Positions 26,966 to 34,912 of a stretch of DNA of 49,200 bases are shown in pieces (the first letter of the stretch is position 1; every line of letters starts with the position of its first letter). Made by a program: the position numbers and the translations under genes. The DNA is from Synergistales bacterium (GTDB taxonomy: Bacteria > Synergistota > Synergistia > Synergistales > Aminobacteriaceae), in NCBI GenBank assembly GCA_025997955.1, contig BNVH01000015.1, positions 1-49,200 on the forward strand, written 5' to 3'. The notes under the pieces were generated by a model, which was not told where the DNA came from, searched no databases, and saw nothing but the letters and a program-made list of their open reading frames with translations.

Positions 26966-27232
26966 TCAAAATAAGTCCGAGTGCGTTCCGGTTCGGTCAA
27001 ATACGATAACACCTTCGCCTATTTGATAAATCAGTAGCCAATCTCCCTTGATATGACATTCTCTCCAACCGACCCAGTTTCCGACCAAAGCATGGTCGCA
27101 ATATTTGGCTGATAGCTGGCGTTCGTTTGACAATTCGATAATAATTGCGTCAAGGAGCGAAATATCATAACCTCGCTTCATTGCGAGATTGTAGTCCTTT
27201 TTGAATTGTCCGGTATAATCAGGCGTAAGCAT
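26966..27232 (-). CDS. Type II toxin, YafQ family mRNA interferase
   Basis: An 88-residue RelE-fold toxin of the YafQ type: the N-terminal YTGQFKKDYNLAMKRG, a middle DHALVGNWVGWRECHIKGDWLLIY with the family's HxL and H-x-xxDWLL pattern, and a C-terminal RTGTHSDLF. His, Asp and the terminal HSDLF residues fit the active site. It is translated from the end of the antitoxin gene (TGATG). Family members cleave mRNA on the ribosome. Confidence 0.9.
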   Translation of the reverse strand: MLTPDYTGQFKKDYNLAMKRGYDISLLDAIIIELSNERQLSAKYCDHALVGNWVGWRECHIKGDWLLIYQIGEGVIVFDRTGTHSDLF

Positions 27233-27516
27233 CAGCTTTTTAAATCTGCGAGCATGTCTTCGACTGTTTTAAAACGTCCTTTCCCTGACGACTTTACGCG
27301 TTGGATTATGTTATTCCCTTCCATCATCGCCGCTTCGGTTGCGGCGTTAGGGTGCGACGGCCTCATGTCAAAAGGCAGACCGCCTTCATTGAGAGACTGA
27401 TGCAAAAATACATTAACAGCGTCGCCGAGGCTCAGGCCGTATCGTGCGTAAATCGTTCCTACCTCGGCTTTTATTTTCGGGTCTACCCGTATGGATAGTG
27501 TTGCGGTTTTTGGCAT
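27232..27516 (-). CDS. Type II antitoxin, RelB/DinJ family
   Basis: A 94-residue antitoxin with an N-terminal ribbon-helix-helix (TATLSIRVDPKIKAEVGTIY, then GLSLGDAVNVFLHQSL) that dimerises and binds the operon promoter. A C-terminal neutralising tail has the usual PFDMRPSHPN motif. GGAGGG lies upstream of the ATG. It forms a pair with the YafQ-type toxin and is probably autoregulated. Confidence 0.9.
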   Translation of the reverse strand: MPKTATLSIRVDPKIKAEVGTIYARYGLSLGDAVNVFLHQSLNEGGLPFDMRPSHPNAATEAAMMEGNNIIQRVKSSGKGRFKTVEDMLADLKS

Positions 27517-27597
27517 ATTAGATCACCCTCCTTTTATTAAAAAGTATCACGAAAGTCATACATTTGCAAGCAATATATTGAGGCGCATCAACAATGG

Positions 27598-27616
27598 CCG
27601 CCTTTGGGCGGTTTTT
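27598..27616 (+). terminator. Short terminator-like hairpin
   Basis: A 5-bp GC stem (CCGCC/GGCGG) with a 4-nt loop and T5. No plus-strand gene ends here; it lies 43 nt upstream of the disrupted glycosyltransferase locus, so it may mark the end of a lost gene. Confidence 0.45.
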
Positions 27617-27767
27617 ATGCTATCATAATGTTATTTTAATAAGTGAGGTGTCTCATAGGTGGTTACGAATCTGAAATCTCAACGTAACGCTACGGATATT
27701 CGTTTCCTGAGCGGCGACGCTTCCGCACTTTGTTCGAGCGACAAACTCTCGACGGCTGTTATAGTGC

Positions 27768-27781
27768 GGGGGGGGGGGGGG
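27768..27781 (+). repeat. Poly-G tract, 14 G, at the 5' end of glycosyltransferase copy C
   Basis: Fourteen G follow codon 36 of the GTG-initiated frame. The present length sends the ribosome to a TGA shortly after the tract; 13 G would join the leader to the downstream glycosyltransferase frame. Confidence 0.95.
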
Positions 27782-28208
27782 AGGAGACCAATTCGGTCAG
27801 AAGATCTCGACTGAGGACAACTATAGAATAGAAATAACGAATTTGGTATTAGCTGTTTACATCCTTATATTCTGCGGTATGAGTTTTTATACTTGCCCCC
27901 AATTGGACGATTATTACTTTGTGAACGCTATTAGGGAAATGAATTTTTGGCAGGCTCAAATAAACGCGTATCTAACTTTAAACGGACGTTTGGGCAATAT
28001 GTTTTTGGTTTCTCTTGCGTGCCTGACCGGTTTTGAACATTTTTATTCATTATGGCCGTGCTTGAGCACATTGCTTGGTATAGCCGTTTTTTACTTCCTG
28101 TTACACTCTGTCACAAATGAAGCTCGAGTGGGCTTGAAATTCGGCGTGGCACTGTTGCTTCAAGCCGCTTGGTTTGCCGTTGTCCCTGCTCTCAACGAAA
28201 CTTTTTAT

Positions 28209-28542
28209 CCCCCGTTCCGTAAAACCCCACCATTCATGGCGGGGATATAAGGAACAATTCGCCGTAGGCGAATAGCCCTTTGCTCTTGTTTCTTTCTGCC
28301 ACATGCCCTAAAATAAAACTTGGCGGTCGGGCAGACCGTGTCAGCTTGTGGAGAGATAGTGAGACCTGGGGGAATAGGGCGTTGGCTCGTAGCCGTAAAA
28401 TTCCCCACTGTGGGATATACGATGCGAAAACCAAGCTCAAAACCCTCTGGGCGGTCTCTGTGAAGCAAGAACCCGCCCGTAGTCCACAAATCATCGTGGT
28501 ACTGACGGGAATCCCCTCACTTTAGGGAGGGGAGGATGTCAA
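28209..28542 (+). mobile_element. Non-autonomous IS200/IS605-family element (334 bp, no transposase)
   Basis: The boundaries are exact: the target reads TTTTTAT before the element and TGGCTTGCC after it, and joining them restores the glycosyltransferase frame without a target duplication. This is how IS200/IS605 elements insert, 3' of a short T-rich target. The left end has an imperfect hairpin (28225-28244). The right end has a second hairpin (28512-28533) followed by GGATGTCAA, typical of these elements. Neither tnpA nor tnpB is present. I see no terminal inverted repeats, which excludes most DDE elements. Confidence 0.85.
28300..28542 (+). ncRNA. Candidate omega-RNA (TnpB guide RNA scaffold) in the IS605-type element
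   Basis: The right part of the element resembles the 3' non-coding end of tnpB-type elements: GC-rich, structured, ending in a hairpin and GGATGTCAA at the right boundary. In TnpB systems such RNA extends past the boundary, and the flanking bases act as guide; here that would begin TGGCTTGCCGG. The 5' limit is approximate. There is no tnpB in the window, so any function would need a protein in trans. Confidence 0.5.
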
Positions 28543-29967
28543 TGGCTTGCCGGTATGCCATACACTTGGGCAGCAATTTTATCGCTCTTTTGTTTGTCTT
28601 TGTTGATTCATGTCTTGCGCAAGAAGAAACGCGGGGCGTTTTTTTATTTGCTTTTGTTGTGTGTTTCCTTTGGCGGTACAATCCATGAACAGATGTGCGT
28701 CGTGCAAATAAGCGTATTGTCTTTGCTGACGCTTTATTTTTTGCTGTCGAGAGATTCTTTTTCGGCACAGACAAGCGGCACGGCGTTTTTGTTTGCTATG
28801 TTAAGCCTCCTCGTTATGTACTTGTCCCCCGGAACCGCCGTACGCATGGGCAGTCTATTATCTCAGCCATTCCTCAGCAGACTCACCCAAACCCTCGGCG
28901 TCGCAACCGTCTTCGGCGGCATTACGGCTCTGAAGTTCTTCACAAAACCCATGATCTACGCGCTGTTGCTTTTTTTGCCTGACATAGTGAGTGGAGTAGA
29001 GCCTTTTGACGAGAAAATATCAAAGCGTATAAGGGCTTGGCATATCTTCTTGTTGGTCGCCCTGATAGCGCCCTTTCAACAGGCCATAGGCGGCTTCGCT
29101 ATGGGTATGGGCCTGCCGGCGCGGGCCGATGGATTAGCCATATGGCTCATGGCCGCGAGCTGGGTGTTTTTGTGGGTTTTCTGTTACAGAGACGAATACA
29201 TACTGAATAAAATCCGCTCTCTTCATCTCTATCGTTATCGCGGCGTCGCGCTTGCCCTTTGCCTTGTTTTGAGCTCAAACTTCATATCCTTGGCTCAGGA
29301 TTTACGCATAGCCCCGCTCTACTTGGCCGAAAACAGAATGCGTGAAAACATAATTCAAAAACAAAAAGAAGAAGGCAAGACAGATATAATCGTCCCCACC
29401 CTGACGGTCAAGCCAAAGCTGCTCTTTTTTTCGGACATCCGTCCCTTTCCAAATGATTGGAAGAATCAAAGTTTCGCTCAATATTGGGGCGTCAATTCCA
29501 TTAGAACTCTGCCGAGCTCTCTCTTGAACGATGAACGGAAGCAGTTGGAGCTATGGCCGAAAGACCTTTCGGCTTTGGAGGCATTAGCCTATGCCGGCGA
29601 TACGGAGACCGCGTTCGATATAGGTGAGATTTACGACACGACGTTCGCGCGCGTGGACTGCGTTCAAAAGGACAACGAACTGGCCGCGAAGTGGTATCAT
29701 ATGGCTGCGGAACAGGGAGACGCCCATGCCGCGCGCCGACTGACCCGCCTCTATTCACAAGGCTCAGGCGTACCGCAAAGCTACCTCCACGCTATATGGT
29801 GGCTGCTGCGGTCGCAGTTTTGACGAAATCGAAGCCGCCCAACGATATGAGTCAAACCGCCCATGCAATATGTCATACGCCCAAACACATGCTCGACACG
29901 GGAACGGACAGGTGACTAGTAAACAAGACGGATAGACAGACTAAAGCATTGCAAAACAGCAAAAGGG

Positions 29968-30011
29968 GAAGCCGCGAACTCGCGGGCGGCTTCTCTTTTA
30001 TATTTTTGCTC
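29968..30011 (+). terminator. Intrinsic terminator after glycosyltransferase copy C
   Basis: An 8-bp stem (GAAGCCGC/GCGGCTTC) with a 10-nt loop that can pair further, followed by a T-rich tract. It lies between the copy C stop and the convergent Rpn gene and could serve both strands. The rest of 29824-30059 shows no gene. Confidence 0.75.
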
Positions 30012-30059
30012 CGAAACCCCTGAATTGCTTACCGCTTCCGTAGCATCCTATATAATAAC

Positions 30060-30992
30060 TTAATTCAGCGAAAGTATGGAGTTTTTATCTAACCCGGTGT
30101 ATTTCTTGATAACTTCCACAGGAAGGTTGTCGGCGAGCATCGAACGCGCGACCTCAAACTTGCCCTTCTCCATGCCCTTCTCCATGCCCTTCTCCATGCC
30201 CTTCTCCATGCCCTTCTCCATGCCCTTCTCCATGCCTTCCATTACGCCTTCTTCTCTTGTAAGTTGCTTTGAATACTCCTCCAGCGATATTGTCTGCATC
30301 TTGTACGCCTCCCTTAACTCCTCGCTTATGCCAGAACCCTTTACCCAGAATACCCTATCCGCAAACTCAAGGATAAATTTCTTCTGTCTTTTATCATATT
30401 CCTGTTTACTCGTCGTATTCAGTAGTTCCCACGCGTATTTCTCACGCAGAAGCGCGTCGTCGCCACTTTCAAGTGATAGACGAGACGCGTACATAATTCG
30501 CGCGAAAGGGCGTTTGTCCTCCCTCAGTTCTTCCACGTTGTAACTTGGGACGTGAAACGTCCTAAATTTAATAGACGCCTCAAAGCCATAGCATGATTCG
30601 CTATAAGAGTTCACATTCTTGGCGTCTCCCGTGTATATGGCGAAACCTGTTGTTCTGCCGGCCTGTCTTTGCGCTCTTAGGCGAACCCATGAATCAAACA
30701 TACGAATGTTAAAGTTTTCATCGTGCTCATCCTGTTGCTCAACCAAGCAAGCAACGCTCCAGTCCTCTTTGCCGACCACCGGAACATTTAAGAAAACATC
30801 AGAGACCAACATACCTTTATCGGAGTCCGACCCCGCTCTTGGCAGTTCCATACCAGTTATGCCGGTCACTTCCTTTGAAGTGTCCATATCAGAGGCTAAG
30901 TCAGGCATAAAATAACCAATAGCGTCCCTTGCGCCGTCAACTATCGCATGCTTCCACGCGGTGTCTCGCCATTTGTGTGGACGCTTGTTCAT
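30060..30992 (-). CDS. Rpn/PD-(D/E)XK transposase-like protein with (GMEK)n tail
   Basis: A 310-residue protein, starting MNKRPHKWRDTAWKHAIVDG. It has a conserved centre (SDVFLNVPVV then VACLVEQQDEHDENFNIRMF, with an ExQ-type catalytic pattern) found in Rpn-like nuclease families. Near residue 240-265 is a (GMEK)n run encoded by a 12-bp DNA repeat, then a final helix (LADNLPVEVIKKYTGL). I chose the ATG at 30992; a TTG at 31004 is upstream. A near-identical gene start lies in the opposite direction at 49144. Function is unknown; possibly recombination. Confidence 0.8.
   Translation of the reverse strand: MNKRPHKWRDTAWKHAIVDGARDAIGYFMPDLASDMDTSKEVTGITGMELPRAGSDSDKGMLVSDVFLNVPVVGKEDWSVACLVEQQDEHDENFNIRMFDSWVRLRAQRQAGRTTGFAIYTGDAKNVNSYSESCYGFEASIKFRTFHVPSYNVEELREDKRPFARIMYASRLSLESGDDALLREKYAWELLNTTSKQEYDKRQKKFILEFADRVFWVKGSGISEELREAYKMQTISLEEYSKQLTREEGVMEGMEKGMEKGMEKGMEKGMEKGMEKGKFEVARSMLADNLPVEVIKKYTGLDKNSILSLN
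30162..30237 (-). repeat. 12-bp minisatellite encoding (GMEK)n
   Basis: Five perfect copies of a 12-nt unit (CCATGCCCTTCT on the plus strand) run from 30171 to 30230, with partial units at both ends. The unit is a multiple of three, so length changes keep the frame. Confidence 0.95.
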
Positions 30993-31102
30993 ACCCAGTA
31001 CCAATTACGGCAACGCCAAAGATTCATAAGAATAATAACCCGCCCTTTCTCTTTTTCGTATTGACGTATTGATATATCTAAAGAACGACTCCTCTATCGG
31101 AT

Positions 31103-31111
31103 ATTATAACA
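31103..31111 (-). promoter_or_regulatory. Candidate extended -10 promoter for the Rpn gene
   Basis: On the minus strand the sequence TGTTATAAT matches an extended -10 element, about 110 nt upstream of the start at 30992 and just past the kinase stop. No clear -35 box is seen. Confidence 0.4.
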
Positions 31112-31131
31112 AAACAATCAATACGGTCCAC

Positions 31132-33120
31132 TCACTTTAAGAATGAGTATGGAATGACCGACACGCCCTCGGTGAGCAACGCGATAAAAACGAGAAAAGC
31201 GGTAACTTCAAAGAATAGCCTCATGTGATTTTCCCTGTCAAAAACGCGCGTAAACAAACCCGGCGTCCAATGAGCGAGCGCCAGAAGGAAAAACGGCACG
31301 AAAGCCATAATTTGGAGCAAAATAGCCAAAATTCGTCCGCTATGCCACCACGAAAACCTCTCAGGTGATATTCCGATAAAGTTCGCGTTCGCTATAAAGA
31401 ACATAGCGGAGATGTTAGGGTCATTTATGAGGTGCAGGACAAACGCTATGAGCGGAAAAATCTGCATTGTCAAAAGACTGACGGCGGCGTAGTCCGCAAA
31501 ACGTTCTTTTACGAGAAGTACTGGCGATACCGTAATCCAAATCATCAAAAACGGTATGGCGACAGCCCCGACCACTTGAGTGTGATAATCTTCGGAAGGC
31601 ACTCCGAGTATCGCGTGGACAATCAAAGCTCCGGCAAGGAGCGGGCAAGCCGCAAAAACCCAATACGCGGCCGCGCGCGGATTTGATTTTTTATTTCCCG
31701 CCAACGAAAGCGCAAGCAAGCTCCAGGCGGCGATAAACAAATGATAATCAAAGAGTCTAAAATCCACCAAAAAACTTACGGACAAATAAACTAAGAGCGC
31801 CGACAGGAAAAAAGCGTTGACGCACGAGTTGCGAAACCTCAGCGCGCACTGCGCGACACAAAACGCGTACAATGGGGAAAATATAGCCCCGTAATTTTCC
31901 AAGCCTGAAAACCAACTCAACGCGGCGAGCGCGCAAAAAAACACTCCGCTGACTACCGATAATTTATTGAGAACGGCCAAGGAGGGAAGTTGGATTTCGG
32001 GCTCGCTCTTCTTGGTAATTTGCGCGTCCTTGAACTTCTGGCGCGTCGCGAAAACGCCCTCGGTACGTTCTTTCGCGACGCTCGCGTCACGTCCTGACGT
32101 GGTTTCGGTTTTATCGGGCGCGCGCGCTGCGGTGTGCGCTTGGGTTATGGTTTTGCTTGGGCTCTCAATGATAGGCGCTGCGGGCAAGTCCCCGCCTTTA
32201 CCGGCAAGAGCCGACAGGGCAGATAGAGCCGACTTCATATCCGTCGCGCTCTCAAATCTGTCCTTGCGGTCAAACGCGCAGGCCTTCAGTAGTATGTCTG
32301 AGAGCGAGGCGTCTATACCCTGAATCGGCGGCAGCGCCTCTCCGCTCATACGCAGTCTCAGCGCCTCGTCTCTGTCGTGCGGCGTAACGACGTCAGGGAA
32401 CTGAGGCAAAAAAGGCGTTCGGTTCCGGTTCAAAAAGCGATACATCACGATGCCAAGCGAGTATATGTCCACCGACGCGCCGTAGTCGTCGCCCCTGAAC
32501 ACCTCGGGCGCCATATATGTGTACGTGCCCTTCTTGGAAAGCCCGGACATGGTGCGCTCTATTTGCCGGGCTATGCCAAAGTCGCCAAGCTTGTATTCGC
32601 CGTACTGCGAAACAAATATATTGTCGGGCTTTATGTCTCTATGAATGGTTTTTTTGAGCGAGCAGAGCTCCAAGGCGCGGCATATATGTATGCCGAGTTT
32701 TACGACGTCGCCTTGCGACAGCGGCTTTTCTTTTACGTGCTCGGACAGGTTTTTTAAAAGCTCCATGCGGATGAGTATATCCCAGCCTATCTCGTTTTCC
32801 CGCTCAATGATTTTATGGTCTTCGAGCGAGACGATGTTGCTGTTGCCGCGAAACTCGTTCATCAGGTCGATTTCCTGCGCTATATCTATCACGAGGGCGT
32901 GAAGATAGCTTCGCGCGGAGGCCTCGTCCGGCTCCTCACTCAGCACTTGCCGCAACTCCGCCTCGCCCTGCGGTATGGATATGATTTTGACGGCGGAGTA
33001 GTAGACCTTGCCGAATTCTTCCTTTTTGACCCTGTAGACTTTCCCGAAGGCCCCCTCGCCAATAGGCGCGTCTACGTACCAAGAACCCCAAAGCGGTTCA
33101 TGTTGTTTTATATCGGCCAT
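31132..33120 (-). CDS. Membrane-anchored Ser/Thr protein kinase
   Basis: A 662-residue protein. Residues 17-290 form a eukaryotic-type kinase with all catalytic residues: GEGAFGKVY loop at 21-29, Lys45, HRD at 160-162 in HRDIKPDN, DFG at 180-182 and APE at 204-206. After a polar linker, residues from about 385 to the end contain about nine hydrophobic segments, unlike the single-span PASTA kinases. It is the last gene of the type VII-like train and overlaps the phosphatase gene by 13 nt. It probably phosphorylates proteins read by the FHA domains nearby. The T7SSb component EssB is a pseudokinase; this one looks active. Confidence 0.92.
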   Translation of the reverse strand: MADIKQHEPLWGSWYVDAPIGEGAFGKVYRVKKEEFGKVYYSAVKIISIPQGEAELRQVLSEEPDEASARSYLHALVIDIAQEIDLMNEFRGNSNIVSLEDHKIIERENEIGWDILIRMELLKNLSEHVKEKPLSQGDVVKLGIHICRALELCSLKKTIHRDIKPDNIFVSQYGEYKLGDFGIARQIERTMSGLSKKGTYTYMAPEVFRGDDYGASVDIYSLGIVMYRFLNRNRTPFLPQFPDVVTPHDRDEALRLRMSGEALPPIQGIDASLSDILLKACAFDRKDRFESATDMKSALSALSALAGKGGDLPAAPIIESPSKTITQAHTAARAPDKTETTSGRDASVAKERTEGVFATRQKFKDAQITKKSEPEIQLPSLAVLNKLSVVSGVFFCALAALSWFSGLENYGAIFSPLYAFCVAQCALRFRNSCVNAFFLSALLVYLSVSFLVDFRLFDYHLFIAAWSLLALSLAGNKKSNPRAAAYWVFAACPLLAGALIVHAILGVPSEDYHTQVVGAVAIPFLMIWITVSPVLLVKERFADYAAVSLLTMQIFPLIAFVLHLINDPNISAMFFIANANFIGISPERFSWWHSGRILAILLQIMAFVPFFLLALAHWTPGLFTRVFDRENHMRLFFEVTAFLVFIALLTEGVSVIPYSFLK

Positions 33121-33989
33121 ATGTACCACTCCATGTTGTCATTCGTTTGTTTTTCCTCTATATCTATGACTATACAGGTTACGTTATCACGCCCGCCGTT
33201 TTTCAACGCCTCGTCCAAGAGCCGCTCCGCGGCAGTATCAGCGCCTGACGAAGCGAGCAGGATTTCATCTATACGCGCGTCCGTCACCATATCGGTGAGG
33301 CCGTCCGAGCAAAGTAAAATTCGGCCCGTCACATCAAGTGGCATAGGGTCGAGCACAGCCGCCATGACCGTCATCTCGTCTTCAAATATACCGAGATGCC
33401 GCGTCAGCCTGTTCCTGTCGCGGTCAACTCTCGCCTGCTCCTTGGTGATAATGCCCATTTTGACCTTCTGCTCGGCGAGCGAATGATCCTCGGAAAATTG
33501 CCTGAACTCCCCGTCTGAACGCGCGTATATACGCGAATCTCCCAAGTTGTAAGGATAGATAGTATCGTCCGTCACGACGGCAAGGGCGAGCGTCGTCCCC
33601 ATACGGACGGAGCGAACGAGCATCGCGTCGCACAATATTTTATTGGCCGAAAATACAAAATCCTGAACGGCTTTATCTATTTCGTTTTTATTCAGCGCCG
33701 CCGCTGATTTAATTTTCTCGGAATGTTCCACAAGCGCGGTTACGGTGGCGAAAGACGCGAACTCGCCGTCCGACTCGCCGCCCATGCCGTCGCATACGGC
33801 GAAAATACAGGGCGTGTTCACTATGCCGCTCGCGGCAAACGGCGCCTCCCGTTCATTCGGCGTAAGAATAGTCCCGTCGCAGCAGAAATTGTCCTCGTTG
33901 TTCTTACGCGCGAAGCCGACATGAGACCGGACTGAGAAAGACAGCCGCATTATCGGCGCGCTCGGACGCGCCCAACACATGTCAAGCAT
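33108..33989 (-). CDS. PP2C-family Ser/Thr protein phosphatase
   Basis: A 293-residue PPM/PP2C phosphatase with its metal-binding motifs in order: RKNNEDNF, CDGMGGESDGE, GTTLALAVV, NLGDSRIYA, LLCSDGLTDM and GGRDNVTCIVID. No membrane segment is seen, so it should act in the cytoplasm, removing phosphates placed by the kinase encoded just downstream. The ATG at 33989 has no strong ribosome site; an ATG at 33950 is an alternative start. The 3' end overlaps the kinase start. Confidence 0.93.
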   Translation of the reverse strand: MLDMCWARPSAPIMRLSFSVRSHVGFARKNNEDNFCCDGTILTPNEREAPFAASGIVNTPCIFAVCDGMGGESDGEFASFATVTALVEHSEKIKSAAALNKNEIDKAVQDFVFSANKILCDAMLVRSVRMGTTLALAVVTDDTIYPYNLGDSRIYARSDGEFRQFSEDHSLAEQKVKMGIITKEQARVDRDRNRLTRHLGIFEDEMTVMAAVLDPMPLDVTGRILLCSDGLTDMVTDARIDEILLASSGADTAAERLLDEALKNGGRDNVTCIVIDIEEKQTNDNMEWYIWPI

Positions 33990-34040
33990 AACGCCGACAG
34001 GAATAAAAATGTTTTTTTGGTCATTTTGAGTCTCCCTTCT

Positions 34041-34880
34041 TTAGCGCGTTATATTGTGCAACGCAATCCATATCATGGGCGACGTTATAGCCGCGATAAA
34101 ACAGGCTACAAAGCCGCATATCCCCCAAATGCGCTGTCTCTCGTCGAAGACGGCAATCGCGGACAGAATGATGGCAAAAGGCAAAATAACAATCGGCAGG
34201 ATAAAGATAGCGACTACGCCAAGGACAAATCCGCATATCCCGATAGCCTGGCTTGACGAGCCGTTTTGACTCTGCGGTTCTGAGGCGCGCTGGTTTTCTC
34301 CAAACGGCGGCGCATTTCTCGGCGGCGCATTAGGCTCCTCGGCTCGTCCGTTCGTTTCGCTATGCGCGTCAGAGGTCACCGCCGCGGCGCACGAATCTTT
34401 AATATCCGAAAAAGTCTTCGCGACCCGCTCGCCGACAGCGTGAGCGAAGTCGGACGGAGACGGAGAAGCCGCTTTTTGCGGCGCACTGACATACGAAGCC
34501 CCCACCGTAGCCTCGTTCTCTATATCCCTGGCCGCGCCCTGAACCTCAAAAACAAGGCTGCCATCCGCTCCAATCGAGAATCTCTGCCGATCCTGGACGA
34601 CTTTCTCGCCCTTTAGCCGCTCGGCCTTGCCCAAAGATGCCGGGTCTGACGTATCGGCGAGAGGCGCGAACAAGTACGTTCCGTTTTTGGAATCAAGGTC
34701 TCGCACAATGACCCTGCCCTCTGAATCGACCGTAACGGAGACGTGTGAGCGCGAAACAAAAGGAAAATCCAACACGATACCGGCTACGCCTGGGTTTCTC
34801 CCGATGACGATCCCCTGCTCGTCAAGAGAAAATTCTTGCCCGGCGTAATGACCTTTTATACAAACCAAAGACGCTGGCAT
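34041..34880 (-). CDS. FHA-domain membrane protein
   Basis: A 279-residue protein. Residues 1-110 form an FHA phosphothreonine-binding domain with the key residues present (GRNPG at 27-31, SRSHV at 43-47, SKNGTYL at 64-70). A long polar linker follows. The last ~70 residues contain two or three membrane segments of DUF4190-like type (GICGFVLGVVAIF; GICGFVACFIAAI). The FHA head faces the cytoplasm by prediction. It sits between the secretion genes and the phosphatase/kinase pair, a natural place for a phospho-reader. GAGGAGG precedes the ATG. Confidence 0.88.
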   Translation of the reverse strand: MPASLVCIKGHYAGQEFSLDEQGIVIGRNPGVAGIVLDFPFVSRSHVSVTVDSEGRVIVRDLDSKNGTYLFAPLADTSDPASLGKAERLKGEKVVQDRQRFSIGADGSLVFEVQGAARDIENEATVGASYVSAPQKAASPSPSDFAHAVGERVAKTFSDIKDSCAAAVTSDAHSETNGRAEEPNAPPRNAPPFGENQRASEPQSQNGSSSQAIGICGFVLGVVAIFILPIVILPFAIILSAIAVFDERQRIWGICGFVACFIAAITSPMIWIALHNITR

Positions 34881-34912
34881 TTTTTACCTCCTCGCTGCGC
34901 ATAGCGCGCATA

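Larger units (their letters stand above)
27659..29823 (+). pseudogene. Glycosyltransferase copy C, off by a G14 tract and split by an IS element
   Basis: This is the third paralogue of the GT-C/Sel1 family. A GTG at 27659 (GAGGTG 8 nt upstream) opens a frame that enters a 14-G tract and stops soon after. With 13 G the frame would read straight into the conserved NLVLAVYILIFCGMSF segment at 27843. The coding sequence is interrupted again at 28208/28543 by a 334-bp element; removing it restores LNETFYWLAGMPYTW exactly. The remainder to 29823 has the membrane segments and both Sel1 units. As read, the gene cannot make a full protein; the part from 28555 could only be expressed as a fragment. Confidence 0.85.

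Noticed and set aside
28209..28542. The insertion in glycosyltransferase copy C as a group II intron or a DDE-type IS
   Set aside because: No terminal inverted repeats, no target duplication and no intron domain V-like end; hairpin ends and T-rich target fit IS200/IS605.
31132..33120. The kinase as the EssB pseudokinase of type VIIb secretion
   Set aside because: Catalytic Lys, HRD, DFG and APE are all intact and the membrane part has about nine spans instead of one.
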